Assembly (NCBI GenBank): GCA_051453625.1
Contig: JBOZIK010000001.1
Coordinates: 215,960,651-216,024,650, forward strand
Direction: 5' to 3'
DNA length: 64,000 nucleotides
Source: Welwitschia mirabilis
Lineage: Eukaryota; Gnetophyta; Gnetopsida; Welwitschiales
A program made the position numbers and the translations under genes. This document shows, in pieces, positions 1 through 11,650 of the stretch. The notes under the pieces were generated by a model, which was given only the letters and a program-made list of their open reading frames with translations, made no database searches and was not told the origin of the DNA. The first letter of the stretch is position 1; every line of letters begins with the position of its first letter.

Positions 1-114
1 TTTGAAAGCTTTCACGCTTTTTTCTTCTTTCCCAAGAACATTCTGTCATTTTCTTTTTCCCAATTTCTTTTTCACTAAAAGTATTCCATAATTTTCATTT
101 CCAATTTGGGCTCG

Positions 115-474
115 ATGAAATGTAGTAAAGCATTCTCTGCACATCCGTCATGCTTGGCCTTTGCTCTGCTCTCTGAAAAATGCTCAAGCTTCATCAGCTC
201 TTCCACTGCCATCCATTCCTTTTCCTTTTCTATTTCTATTTCCACTCCCCTTCTTCCTTTTCGAAATTCGAACCACTCTTTTCACGCTCTCTTCTTTCAA
301 GGAGATCCACTTTGCCAAGCTAACATCGTCTTCGGAACATTGGATGTGTCGGCATCACCGTTGCTGAGACTCATAAAAATCACAATTCCAAAACTGCATA
401 CATCTCCTTTTGCTGATACTTCTACTGCAATTCCATACAAAGCAAAACAAACCAAAAGCTATATAGTATTTTAA
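115..474 (+). CDS. candidate first-exon-like open frame, unidentified
   Basis: An open frame starts at ATG 115 after a C/T-rich stretch of the kind seen in plant 5' leaders and ends at TAA 474. The product would be about 119 residues. It is rich in Ser, Phe and hydrophobic residues at the N terminus, with few acidic residues there, which would fit an organelle transit or signal-like segment. I recognise no domain. A second frame (161-367) is also open over the same bases, which reflects base composition more than coding. This stretch is less AT-rich than most of the window and is not repeated elsewhere in it. It could be the 5' part of a low-copy host gene or its pseudogene. Transcript evidence would decide. 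Confidence 0.2.
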   Translation: MKCSKAFSAHPSCLAFALLSEKCSSFISSSTAIHSFSFSISISTPLLPFRNSNHSFHALFFQGDPLCQANIVFGTLDVSASPLLRLIKITIPKLHTSPFADTSTAIPYKAKQTKSYIVF

Positions 475-478
475 ATAT

Positions 479-1343
479 TCATTCAGAAGTCGCAGCAAAA
501 GTAAGGTGTGATGCAGTAAAGAAAGCGATATGTACTTGACATTTATTTCTGTGGCTCAATCCACTCTGGGATAGTTTACTCGGGCCATAACATTGATACT
601 CCATTCCACTCCCTACTAGCTTACCCGAGGCGTAATATTGATAGTCTATTGTTAGATAGGGAAGGCATCTGAACACAAAATTGAAGTTTCTAATAATGAA
701 ATTATGTTTTATGTCTTCGAATTTTCTAGTTTGGAACTTGCCCATCTGATATCGAAATTGAGAAGAAATGGAAGGAACATCTTGAGATGTCCCTTTTATC
801 GAATTTTTTTAAATGATTGAGGTCTCTAGAGTCTGTGATGCACAGCTTTGGAGTCTGAAGTAAATTTGTAAATTTTCTGGGAACAAAGAATTGGAAATAA
901 ATAATCGTATGCTAAATAGTGGGAGCGAATTATCGGTTAGTTTGTAAAAGGTTTATAAAGTAACGGCAAAGATCAAACTAAGGGAATTATGTTTTTCTGA
1001 AACACAGAAAATTGAATGAGAGTTTTAGAGGCCATTAGAGCGTCGGAAACGTGTTACATTAAAGGATTTAATGGTTTAACAAAATGATTCAGAAAGCGGG
1101 TGTCTTCCCGACATGAGAAAACAAGGAATGGCTCCCTGACACCAGAATTAGTAGATGAACGAAAGGCATTGCGCAACCTTAGCAAGTGAGTCAAACACGT
1201 AACGCCCCATTAAATGAATATATTCTGCTTCGCAATTTTATTGAAGATTGGGCTGTGTATGAAAGATGAGAAGCATGATCACGATGGACGAGGAACCATC
1301 GTCATCATTTACATTTATAGGTGTTTAAATTTTTTATCCCCAG
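479..1343. other. unassigned, intron-like single-copy stretch
   Basis: No coding frame is recognised. The stretch is not repeated elsewhere in the window. It ends in a good plant splice acceptor (T-rich run, then CCCCAG at 1338-1343), so part may be intron. A minus-strand open frame at 479-745 has no recognisable domain. Confidence 0.25.
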
Positions 1344-1525
1344 ATGCTCTTGTGACTCTGTGTTATGAAACAAAACCAACATGTAGAAGATTTGACCTTG
1401 ACAAGGCGCTGAAAGCGCTTAATCAAGAGTTTGGAATCACTGGGAATTGTGTATGTGAGAAAACCTTGGATGGTACCTTGGAGTACCCTTCCGTAGCAGT
1501 GTGGATACAAGAGGTTGCGTCATAG
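1344..1525 (+). CDS. candidate last exon of a host gene, unidentified
   Basis: The frame following the acceptor at 1341-1343 encodes about 60 residues and ends at TAG 1523-1525. It has balanced codon use and mixed polar and hydrophobic residues, unlike the low-complexity frames elsewhere. Visible pieces include FDLDKALKALNQEFG and GTLEYPSVAVWIQEV. I do not recognise the family. The downstream DNA is T-rich with AATAA-like words, as in a plant 3' UTR. Together with 115-474 it may be part of one gene running left to right, with exons missed or lost between. It could equally be an isolated decayed exon. This is the best host-coding candidate in the window. Confidence 0.35.
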
Positions 1526-2445
1526 CCTCTTGTTTTTTGTTGTTTATTTTATTTTTCCATAGAAATGTCTTTGTTTTCAAATCTGCATCTTGAAAATGCT
1601 TTCCATTTATTGATTGACTCATCGCCCTTCTATGTACTGTAATTTTGTACTAGTAAAAACAATTTACTATAAAAGTAAGGGCAGTATAACTTCTTTAAAA
1701 AGTTACGCATATTCTAAATATGATTTTTTTAATACATAGTAAAACACATATACATTTGTTTGTCCAATAACTATACTACCCAACTATAAATTGATGATTT
1801 GATTAAATACATAGTTACGATTGGTTATACATGATAGGAAAATACAATCCATTCCACGGTTTTGAATTTTATGGAAACATACAAGTAGGCCTTTCTAATG
1901 CAGGCCATTATAAATGATGGTGAAAGATGCCAATTTTGGTATATGTTTAAATGATATATTTAAAATTACTAGTGTTGCGAATGAACCTGTTGGTGTTCAA
2001 GATTGTCAATGTTAGAATCTTAGAATGGAGCGTGGGATCCGTTGTGAATGACATTGCAGAGAGTTTCCAAAAGGGGATTGTCTATAGGGATTTGTGTTAT
2101 CTCTAGTTGCATTGTAACCTTATGATAAGTGGAAAATAATGGTGAGCCTTTTTTCTCTCAATTATTTGGATGTAAAACTTCCGTATGTGTCATTGTTACC
2201 ATCAAACAAGGGAACAGGCAAGATAAGAAGACTCGTGGTATTCTGGGTTATTGCACGTTCATCTGAGGATGATCAAAGAACATGAGAATTTAAAGTATTG
2301 TTCTTGGTTATCTCATCTTGATTTGAGAATGATCAAAGGTTGGAAGTGGATTTAGTAAATGATGCATATGTAAAGCTTCATTATGTTTAGTGTCTAACAT
2401 CATTTCGAAGATAAAAATCAGACACACACACAGAGAGAGAGAGAG
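1526..2445. other. unassigned; short CA/GA microsatellite at its end
   Basis: T-rich possible 3' UTR, then non-coding DNA with no repeat partner seen in the window. A small compound (CA)n(GA)n tract lies at 2422-2446, just before the tandem repeat block. Confidence 0.3.
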
Positions 2446-2990
2446 GGATTATATCATTGATCATGAAATCAACGTGGAATGAAACGCTGCAATGGCTTCA
2501 TATGACTGATATTAATCATAGATTGCCAAGCATTAGAGAGATGGAGAAACTAATTCAGAGAAATCGTAAAGCATTGATCACGACATCAGTGTGGGAAAAA
2601 AAATGGTGCAAGGGCTTTATATGATGGGTGTTAAACCTTTAGGCCGAAGAGGGTTGGAATTAGAGAGATTAAGAAATTAATGGAGAGAAATTAAGGTTGC
2701 AGCATCATTGTGGTATTTAAAAAGAAAAAAATGAAAATACTGGAGGGGCTTCAGATGATTAATGTTAACTCTTAGATTGACGAGAGTTTGGAAATAGATA
2801 GAGAGAAATAATTGAGAGAGAGATTGAAATTGATATAGCATTAAGGCCTTGACAATGAAATCAATGTGGAAAAAAGTGTTGGGAGGGTTTTCATATGGCT
2901 AGTATGAGATCGACAAAACTTGGAATTAGAGAGATTGAGATATAAATTGAAGGATAATTGTTAGAGAAAAGATTGGAATATTGATTGAAT
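2446..2990 (+). repeat. degenerate tandem repeat, about 4 units of 120-145 bp
   Basis: Four diverged units begin near 2455, 2571, 2700 and 2840. Shared landmarks in order are CATTGATCA-like start, (G)AAATCAATGTGG, a GGGCTTCATATGA block, TTGGAATTAGAGAGATT and a purine-rich AGAGAGAAATT end. Units differ mainly by point changes and short indels. No coding sense was found. It may be an old minisatellite or a tandem repeat from a retroelement 3' region. Confidence 0.6.
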
Positions 2991-3391
2991 ATAGTTGATA
3001 AAGAAATAACAATGAGAGTAATAAAATTGAAAGCACAAGTAAAACCCAACAATAAGCATTACGCCCTCATTTGCATGCATGACAATCTTAGATAAATGAA
3101 TTACACTCTGGTTGTTACAATACACAATGTATTTGGCTTTGTGAGATTAAATTATTTAATGATATATTAGGCAAATAATTTCTTTATATTTTTATCATGG
3201 TAGGATATTTTACTTTCATAGCAATAAAACCGCTTTGTATTTGAAGACAATATGTGTAACTAGTAGCACCCTTACCAATAGCAAAAACATGATATATGGT
3301 GCACTTTTTCGAAGCTGTGCAACGAGTTGAGATTCCGTTTTGCATGCATGAGTATCCTATGCCACTTGATTTTTTGGCATTTATTCAATAA
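2991..3391. other. unassigned AT-rich DNA
   Basis: I see no gene, repeat partner or element terminus here. Confidence 0.3.
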
Positions 3392-3629
3392 TATAGTTAT
3401 GATGATGGAAGTTGTTTATTCATTTTTTAAATCCCATTTAACTTAAGATTATATCTTATTATTGTAAAAGAATGTTTTAATTTCCTTGTATCTTGAAAAA
3501 CACTTAATGATATAGTTATGATGTTGGAAGTTGTTTATTCATTGTTTTAATCTTATTTAACTTAAGATTATATCTTATTATTCTAAAAGAATGTTTTAAT
3601 TTCCTTGTATCTTGAAAAATACTGAACGA
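3392..3629 (+). repeat. tandem duplication, two units of about 119 bp
   Basis: Unit 1 starts at 3392 and unit 2 at 3511, both with TATAGTTATGATG(A/T)TGG. Both run through TTAACTTAAGATTATATC and end in CTTGTATCTTGAAAAA. Differences are a few substitutions, so this duplication is younger than the block at 2446-2990. Confidence 0.8.
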
Positions 3630-4399
3630 ATAAGGACAACATTGAGGACATGTTGGTAACTATTAGAAGATAATAAATCTAAATTGCATAAAGTTTGTGT
3701 CCATTTGCTTCATAGCTAACACATTATTAGAATTTAAATAGGACTTATGATAATCATGTTACAAACATAAATATTTCCATCTTTTGTTTTGTACCCAAGA
3801 CACTTACTTCAAGGGGGGAAACAAATTCTTGGAGGAAACTAATTAAATGACACATGATTTCTCTTGAAACAAATGAGCTTGCTTTCAATGTCGTTCTCAG
3901 GTCTTTGTTTTCCCATCTCGTTCACTATGTTTAGTCTTTCCCTTGTATTATTTATAGTCAAGAAGAATTCTAGCATTGCATTCAAGATCTCTAATGTTGG
4001 AAATCTGATCTCTACTTGTGTGTTGAAGTTTGCTTTTAATCAACAAGATATTTTACTTACACCTTAGTAATTTTTAGTTGATTTTCAAGTGAGCTATTGA
4101 ATACTATCTTAGAATATATGCATATGGTAGACTTTTTTTGTTTTCTTTGAATTTTTGTTGGTCTAGCTTCAAGGTGACACTTTTATATAATATTTCTTTT
4201 TAAATGTGTATTTTAAACAATAGCTTATATTTGGTTAGTCTCTTAAGTATTTACGTTTTCCCCCACTAATTTACCTTAGTGGAGGATGTCAAATTTGAAA
4301 CTTTTGGTGATTATACATTCTTTTAGAAGAATTGCTATGATGACCACCCAAACAAATGATTTAATTTCATATAAGGCTTGATAGGATGCCAATTAAGGC
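3630..4399. other. unassigned AT-rich DNA
   Basis: No domain is recognised. An open frame at 3864-4067 is hydrophobic and T-rich, which AT-rich DNA produces by chance. Confidence 0.3.
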
Positions 4400-4406
4400 A
4401 TTTAAT

Positions 4407-4475
4407 GGTTTAAACCCATAACCCCATGAGCAAAGGATGAGTGTCTTACCAGTTAGACTACCACCCATTGGCTCT
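4407..4475 (-). mobile_element. tRNA-derived SINE-like fragment
   Basis: On the minus strand TAGTCTAACTGG (complement of 4449-4460) fits the RNA polymerase III A-box rule TRGYNNANNNGG exactly. GGTTTAAACC (4407-4416) looks like a B box, GGTTCGAACC, after two transitions. Spacing of A to B is tRNA-like. It is too diverged to fold as a tRNA gene and carries no clear acceptor stem. A tRNA-headed SINE is the likeliest reading; a tRNA pseudogene is the alternative. Confidence 0.45.
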
Positions 4476-6590
4476 AAGTTACCTTAATGTGTCCAAGGGT
4501 CTCTAGGTAATTGTATATGGATTCTTCCCTAGTTTTATTAGGATCCATGATTTGGATCATACTTATCAACTTGTCATTTATCTTTATTTATTATGATTGT
4601 TTTAATACATACCTTAGCTTTCAAGGGTTTTATTACAATCTTTTTAAAAAGTTTAAAATGTCTAATTGAAGTATTTTAAGTTATTATCTCTAATCTCTCT
4701 CCAAATTGTGAAGTAAGAATCGTCATGCCTTTAATAATGTCCTGTGAATATAGTCTAAGGCCTTAACTCAAAAAAAATCTAACGATATAACGTTCTATTA
4801 AAAAGTAACCTACATCTTGCATCTAGGCTTCTCAAGTAATAGATTTCACTGGAAGTTCTTGAAGGTAATGGGAGTTCATTTTTGTGAACCAATTTAATTC
4901 CAAAATATACATTTAGTTAAATTATTTTATTAAGAAGTAAGTGATACTTTAAGAAGGATAGTGAATATATGATTTTAACTTATTTTTCATTAAATAAGAA
5001 GTGTGTAAGTGATAGATTGAGGAAACAACCATCGTAAATAGATAAGACTGGAAAAACAGAAATATAGGTGGGAAGACACACGAGTCCTTTCTAAATGTAA
5101 AAGTAAATCTTTAATCAAGTCTTAAAAGGATGGATGAAATTAGGGGAGCAAAGAAAGAGAAGAAGCCCTTAGACTTGAAGAGGGACTAGAGGTTGTCCTG
5201 ATAACAAGAGAGGTTCCCATTTTTATAGTTAAGGAAAGCTTACGCTGAGGGTTTGACCGTTTGTGATTGTAGCTAAGGATTGGTATATTAGTGATTAATA
5301 ATTTATTAACTTACTACTAATATAAGAAACATATAAGTAGCTTGAAAATGAAAATAACCACATTAAATTTGTATGTGTTTTTCATTTGTCTCGAATTTAT
5401 TTTTCGACATTTTTTTCTCTAAGATATTTTTGCAAATAAAAATTTTTAGATGTCTTTATTGTTGATTTCTATAAAAATTATTCAATTAAACATTATACAA
5501 AATGTGTCTTGAGTAGTGAAAACAACTATCGTATCTTATCACATATATCACATATCATTATTTGAAATCCTAACTTTGTAAAAAGAGAAAAAAGGCTAAT
5601 TATGTTTTTCTTTATTATTCTTTGTAACTTTCATGTGTTACGTTGAACTATAAGTATCTTTTTAAATAAGAGTTATGAATACATAAAATGTATTAGTTAA
5701 ATTCAATTCTATGAATGCAAACACATAATCTAATATTGAACATGCTATTAAGAATATATATATATATATAATGCGTACTTTTCATAATGGTGGAAGTAAT
5801 ACCATCCATTTGAATTACTCTATAAAGTAGGGTTATAGAAATCACTCCTTTTGTATATGGTTTTGTTAGCCTTATAACTATTAAAGTAAATCTTAAACTT
5901 GGAAAATCTAAGTATACAAATAACAAATAAATATATCCTTATAAATTAGTGTTACATTCACATGAATCTAAACTCATTTTTGAAAAAATATATTTAAAGG
6001 AAAGACTACTCAAATTTTTGTTGGGTTTGATAGGAGAATTAAATTCTTTTAAAACATGAGTAACATTTTGCTTAGTTTTTTAAAGCTTTATTAAAGTCTA
6101 GTTTTCTTTCTAAAATTATGGTGTGAAGTTAAGTGATATAAAAGGGAACTTTCACATCAAAATATGTGGAAGTAATTTAAATAACCTATTTAAATATTTT
6201 TCTTATTAGGATGGAAGCTGTCCTACCTACTATTTTATGATTTTGATTTTTATCACAAGGTGATCATGTTCCATATCTCTCTCTCTCTCTCCGCAAAAAA
6301 GAATTATAGGAAGATGTATTGTGATAAACTTGTATAATATAATGGACACAAAAAATTATAGGAAGTTGCAAATGATGTAGATATGGTATTTAATGTGGTA
6401 AAAATTATAGAAAAATAAGAACTCACATTCCAATGGCACAACCAATAAGTAGATTGCTATTTTCTTACAATTTTTAACAAATTGAAGTTCTTAATTTTTA
6501 GAAATTTCAATTAAGAAGAGCTTTTAGATTGAACAGAAAGTATTTACTTTCATGTCCTTTTTATACCTTCATTTTGTTGAGCACTTGAGT
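4476..6590. other. unassigned AT-rich DNA
   Basis: No gene recognised. It includes a short (TC)n tract at about 6273-6290 and a (TA)n tract near 5755-5771. The right part probably holds the decayed internal region of the gypsy element whose 5' LTR is at 6709, but no gag motif could be read. Confidence 0.3.
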
Positions 6591-6708
6591 GCAATATGCA
6601 ACTATGATTTTAAAATATAGAAAATTCTAAATAAACTTAAGAAAATTATGAAGCATACCTATTTAAGAAGCTATGGCACCAAATGCTTTCCAATGATAAA
6701 ATCAAATA
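6591..6708 (-). mobile_element. gypsy leader with decayed primer binding site (copy A)
   Basis: This stretch aligns with 30080-30210, the leader and primer site next to LTR copy C: both read TATAGAAAATT...AACT(A/T)AAG, then ACCAAATGCT. The primer site lies at 6687-6706. Its complement resembles the tRNA-Asp-type site TGGCGCCGTTGCCGGGGA after many transitions. It shows copy A is a 5' LTR of a minus-strand element whose body lies to the left. Confidence 0.5.
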
Positions 6709-7785
6709 CATAGCTACATTATAGTGACCCAAATTAATAGCAATTAGAATGCTGTTCTTAGTAGGGAGCATGTAAATGGTATTAATGCTTCAAAGGTTAA
6801 TTTCAAATAAATAATTGGAAAAACAGATGAAGCAAAATTAAAATTCAATACTATAAATTTGATGGGGGGTCCATCTAATTATAACATAAACCAATTGGAA
6901 TGTTATATCTAACTTCTAGTTAGTACCACATGATATAGCAAATCATGATTTTAGTTATACTAGAATGAATATAACAGTTATATGATGGTTGCAATAAATT
7001 TTAATTACAAAGACTAACACAAAAGACAAGACTACTTAGCCAATATGAAATGATATAGATAAACATCAATGATTAGATAAAACATCAAGGATGGAAATCA
7101 TCACCTAAGATTAATTTCCTATTAAAGACAAAAATCATCAATTATTGCAAGTCTTAATTATGCAAGGTGAATACATCAAATGCTTCGTATATCAAAGGAA
7201 TAGCTCCCTAGCCTTAAGGGCTTAAGCTGTAAGGATATTTCTAGTGCAAAGTATCAATATGACAAAAGCAAATGGTAGAAGATGATACATGATTTCCTCC
7301 ATAAGGAGGTCATGTCTATAGATACCTTTAGGATTTAGGCATACTGACACCCTAGATAAGGGTTTACAAGCCCTAGGCATGGTGCATGAGTAGTAACATC
7401 TGTCATCATGGTCATAATACAAGTTTTGTTTTTGGTAACTAATCTATTTTTGTAGTCAACTTAAAAAATAAATGCAATTAAATGGATAGTAAGGATCCAT
7501 CAAGATCTTAACCCCAACCTTTCAAATTTCATTGCATCAATGAACTAGATTACTATAGTAAGTCACGAATCTTCTTGGCATAGTTCAAAATGGACTCCAT
7601 AGGTCTTACTTTTAGGCACCGACATATGTCTTCGAAATAACCTATAAAATAGTATAAAACATAAATTTTAGTGATTTGGAAGTCTAACATAAAATCATAT
7701 ACAAAGCATGATACATAAGGATAACATGATTTTAAAGAAAGCAAAATTAGAAGTAAAATAATATAAAATCTATCTCTAGTTATCC
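6709..7785 (-). repeat. LTR family a, copy A
   Basis: About 1.08 kb, collinear with copies B (12435-13521) and C (30211-31296) but more diverged. Shared blocks include TATAGTGACCC near the left end, GGAATAGCTCCCTAGCC...AAGGGCTTAAG in the middle, TAGGTCTTACTTTTAGG and ATAAAATCTAT at the right end. It lacks the tRNA-like insertion that B and C carry (the empty site is near 7045). Confidence 0.65.
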
Positions 7786-8347
7786 TATAATGGTGAAGTC
7801 AAGAGGGAACCCAAAGAAAAAAAAAAGGAAAAAAATGCTATAGAATAAAATAAGAGGATTAATAGTCTTTATTCCAATTGCGTAATGGTAGAAGAGTAAT
7901 GCTACCACAACTTGTTAACGTAATGACACGAGAACTATACAATGACAACTACCTTATTAGACATAAAAACATATATCTAGGATTATGATTTTCCCACTAA
8001 AGTTTTATCATTGTTAATATCATTATTAATTATTAAGTCCACTCGTATATAACAATTTAATTTTCTACATTAGTAACTAATGTCATAGATAACCCATATT
8101 CTTAGAAACATTACTTCGAGTTATTAACATCTTAAAGTTGATTCATTAAATGCTAGAATTATTACTTATAGTGCTAATGGGAAAATAACTTAGTTAAAAA
8201 GAATTAACACGCTAAATTAGAAACCAATAAGAGAGGTTAGATTCTCTTAAGCACATGATGAAAAATATTAGTTAGAAAGAAGAACAAAAAGAATAAGGAT
8301 CACAGTCTCCTACTCCTATATCTTCTCAAGAGGAAAGGAAAGTCATA
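7786..8347. other. unassigned AT-rich DNA
   Basis: Poly(A) tract near 7816-7834. No gene or repeat partner seen. Confidence 0.3.
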
Positions 8348-8431
8348 AAACAATAAGTAAGTTGCATGCTATCAAAGAAAATAAGAGAGCACAAGAAAAA
8401 AACAATAAGTAAGTTGCATGCTATCAAAGAA
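8348..8431 (+). repeat. two perfect 31-bp direct repeats
   Basis: AACAATAAGTAAGTTGCATG and the following CTATCAAAGAA occur at about 8349-8379 and again at 8402-8432, 53 bp apart and without mismatch. A recent small duplication. Confidence 0.8.
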
Positions 8432-8712
8432 GCCCAATCAAAGAAAAGAGTCCACTCATGGGGTTTCTTCTCCAAGGCCCTCTTTTAGTAACTACCTTTC
8501 ATTTCCAATTTTCTTCTCTTTAGTTTTCTTAGTTTGGTATGTTTATTTTAATGTGCTTTATGCTTTCATATTTTGTATTGCTTTTATGATAGCAATGAAT
8601 AACTTGGCATAGTTTACTTTCCAAAATTTGTGCTTTGAAAGTCAAAATTTTATAAATTTCTAACTCCTTCCCATATTGAGGATAATGCCTAGCTTCAATT
8701 GGGAGGTATAAA
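8432..8712 (+). mobile_element. gypsy 3' end remnant with polypurine tract
   Basis: ATTGAGGATAATGCC at 8675-8690 followed by AATTGGGAGGTATAA matches the 'attGaGGACAATG ... GGGGAGG' signature that plant Tat/Athila-type elements carry between pol and the 3' LTR. The orientation is plus. The following 500 bp may be its 3' region or LTR, but no partner copy was found. Confidence 0.4.
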
Positions 8713-9239
8713 GATTTAAAAAATTTACTAAACTTGAATATTTATAATTTTAAACAACTTTAAGAATGCTTAAAACCACTAATACTTTTCATTGCTTTAG
8801 TTTATTTTTGAAGACAAAGCATCTAAATTTTAAAATTTTTTGAAGAGAAATACAGAAACGACAAAGAAATGGACTTAAAAGAAACTTGAAAAATAAATTT
8901 TCTTGTAATTTATCACATTATTTTGAGTCTCAAAATAAATCAGTTTGCATTCAACTTATTGGTTGTTAAACTCATTTGCATATTTATTTTTGAACTTGAA
9001 AATGATACTTTGAAAATATTTGAGATTTAAATTAGGTTTTTTGAACTTTTTTCCCTGCATTATTTATCAAGGAATTAGTAAAATCTTGGTTAAAGGATGT
9101 GTTAACTACAATTTTTTAAAATCTTTTTGGCCTCATAAAATTTAGAATTTTTTTAGTATGAAACATATAAATGCTCCCTTTTATAATCTTTATTTTCTTT
9201 TCTTTTTTTTTCTTTAAACTAATCGACTTTTAATCCGTG
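8713..9239. other. unassigned, possibly gypsy 3' region or LTR
   Basis: AT-rich and non-coding. It follows a gypsy polypurine tract, so LTR sequence is plausible, but no second copy lies in the window to prove it. Confidence 0.25.
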
Positions 9240-9620
9240 TTTTTTCACAAGACAATTAATGGTAAATTGTCTTTTTCTTATGTGGGATATATTAGGATTA
9301 AAAGAGATATATTGAAGTTGTTGTAATTTATAAAGGAAGATTATCCCTCGTAATCTAGTTACATGCCATAATTAAATGTTAGAATATAAAGCAAATACTA
9401 TGAATGATGAAGGAGGTGAGATATATAAGTAATGGAGGATGACATTTAGGGTTTTAAGCTAGTCCTATTTAAAGGGCTTGAATCCTTGCACAATGTATNN
9501 NNNNNNNNTGATAATAGAGTTCTCTCTTTTACCTTAGATGTTTCCATTTGCCTTTAAGGATTTTATCACATAAATCTATGTGTTCATTTATAAAAGTTTA
9601 GAGAAGGGAAAATTAGGACC
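9240..9620 (+). repeat. copia-type LTR, left copy (10-N gap at 9499-9508)
   Basis: The end of this stretch reads TTAGATGTTTCC...GGATTTTATCACATAAATC(T)ATGTGTTCATTT, the usual end of plant copia LTRs of the Ale/Retrofit kind. It shares TAGGGTTTTAAG...CCTATTTAAAGGG and a CTTTGCAC(A/C)(A/T)TGTAT block with 11460-11650. A gag remnant starts 170 bp downstream. Confidence 0.5.
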
Positions 9621-9786
9621 TTTTTGCCTTGTTTGAAAAGTATTGGTTTTGCATTGAGACCAAACCAAATCTATAAGGGTATGTAGTGTAAACTTAGAGG
9701 ATTCAAAGGTTTACCTCAAGTTGCAGTTGATTATTTTCTTTTCTTAATAGATTCTTGATTCAAGGGGGATCCATTAATGCAATTAT

Positions 9787-10130
9787 GGCTACTATTGAAA
9801 AGCTTAATGTAAGGCATTATGATCCATGAAAAATGAAATCATAGATCTATTATACCAAAAATAATGAAACATGGTCTTTTTTTACTAAATCATTATCAGT
9901 ATTCGATGACGAATGATGAAGGTTATGTTGAAGGGCACTTGCATTAGTTCAGTGATGCATCAGTGATTTAATCTTTACTAGGCATCAAGAAGAATAGATA
10001 ATGGTACAAATACTAGAGAAATGAATACATGTCTCCAAGTTAAAAATTCATGCGATAGGATTTATCTTCATAGAAACTTCGTTAAATGAATTTGCAAGAA
10101 TCTAAGAACCTATCAAATTTTTTGGCATGA
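9787..10130 (+). pseudogene. copia gag remnant
   Basis: ATG at 9787 opens a stretch reading MATIEKLN..HYDP, then an in-frame stop in place of the conserved Trp codon, KMKS and LLYQK-like residues, then TWSFFTKSL. This is the opening of plant Ty1/copia gag proteins (UBN2/DUF4219 type: EKL.G.NY..WK..M..LL). Further on, IETSLNEFARI fits the region before the gag zinc knuckle. Several stops and frame changes break it, so it cannot work. It lies downstream of the LTR piece ending near 9620, as expected for a plus-strand copia element. Confidence 0.65.
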
Positions 10131-11289
10131 TTTAATATTACAATATATATAAGTAATACATTATAAGGTCTGAACAATGAGCACTAATTAATTTTATTTG
10201 ATGTGTTATTTGAAAACCAAGATTATGTAGTAATAGTAATTAGTTGAAATATCTTTACGAACATAAAATATGATGAAGTTATAGGTTTTCTTAGGATGAA
10301 CAACCAGTTTCTTCCTAAGAATTAAGGATATTAGTCTAGGGATAAGGTGATGTATGTAGTCAAGGTTGAAAGAAGGAAAAGAAATAATAACAAATTCATT
10401 GAAAATGTAATACAAAAGGACATCTGAAGAGAGGCTATTCAGTGCTTACACATGATGATGATTCCTCCAAGAAGGTTGAGTCCTTAAGAAAAGTCAACAT
10501 CTTTCCTATGGCAAAAGATATTCATTAATGGTTTTGAGCTAAGTCATAGGATGTTCTTCCTATGTCATGACATGTTATTAATTAGAGTTGGATAATGTTT
10601 TACTCTATGGATTTTGCAACTTTTTCAATAGTGAGAAGTTCATATTCATATGCATAAGTTTATAAAAACTAGCTAGATTGAAATTCTCTTGCATATTGTT
10701 GATATTGCCTTACATTTATTTCCATAATTTGATGAAAGTTCTCTATATGCTATAGGGGTTTGAGGCCCTGGTTTTTGTGTTAAAAGAATTATTGGTGAAG
10801 AGCTTCCAATTTGTGAGGTATGCAACCTAGATCTTCTCCATCATGATTTAGTTTGTTTTATTCAGTTGACACTATGATGTTTTAATACTGTTGATGATTT
10901 TTCCTATTTGAGATACAAAGGTAGTGAGATGATATAAGATATGAAAGGTGCTTTGACAACATCCTTCCATATTGGAAATGAGATTGATATACTATTTGAT
11001 TTACAACTTATGGTATATTGTGAGGATTTGAAGTCAAATCTCGTGTTATAGTTCTTACATCCTATTCTCATGTCGTAAAGAAGATTACGCCTTGTAGTTC
11101 ATTTACATATTATAACTAAATTTTAAAATAAATTGCATTCTTAATAATCCCTATGCACATACCATATATATCCTACTTATTATATCATACATAACGAGAA
11201 AGCACTAGGAATCGAGCTTTTAACTTTACCATTAACTGGCACTTCTGGTACCACTCCTATGAAAAATTTGCAATGTCAAAAAGGATAAA
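10131..11289 (+). other. probable decayed copia internal DNA
   Basis: It lies between a copia gag remnant and a second copia LTR piece. I could not read protease, integrase or RT motifs with confidence (a TVDDFSY piece near 10883 is a weak integrase candidate). At 1.2 kb it is far too short for a whole pol, so the element is internally deleted. Confidence 0.3.
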
Positions 11290-11650
11290 AAAATGTTACT
11301 TAATATTTTAGATGATTATAAAATAATAAGAGAGTGGATTCTTGAAAGATCAAAATAGTTTTTTCAAATCCTTCCTCAACATTAGCTATTTCATCAGATT
11401 TTGGATAAAGTGAGATTTATGAATAATTGAAAAGTAAAACTTATGAGAAAAATAAAATGTGATAATTAGGTTTTTAAGATTATTTGGAATTAAGTCCCTA
11501 ACCCCATTTAAAAGGTTCATTTCTTTGCACCTTGTATGATGATAAGTTCATTTGCATAACTAATCTTATAGCTCTTTTCTTTTCTATGAATGTTTCACTT
11601 AGTCGAGGCTTTTACCATATAAATATTCATGTATTATGAATTTTCTTGTT
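11290..11650 (+). repeat. copia-type LTR, right copy
   Basis: Direct-orientation partner of 9240-9620: TAGGTTTTTAAG, CCCATTTAAAAGG, TTGCACCTTGTAT, TGATAA...GTTC and TTTTACCATATAAATATTCATG occur in the same order. The pair brackets a deleted copia body. Both copies are strongly diverged. Confidence 0.5.

Noticed and set aside
4407-4475. Functional tRNA gene
   Set aside because: A and B boxes are visible but no cloverleaf or acceptor stem can be drawn; the B box is altered.
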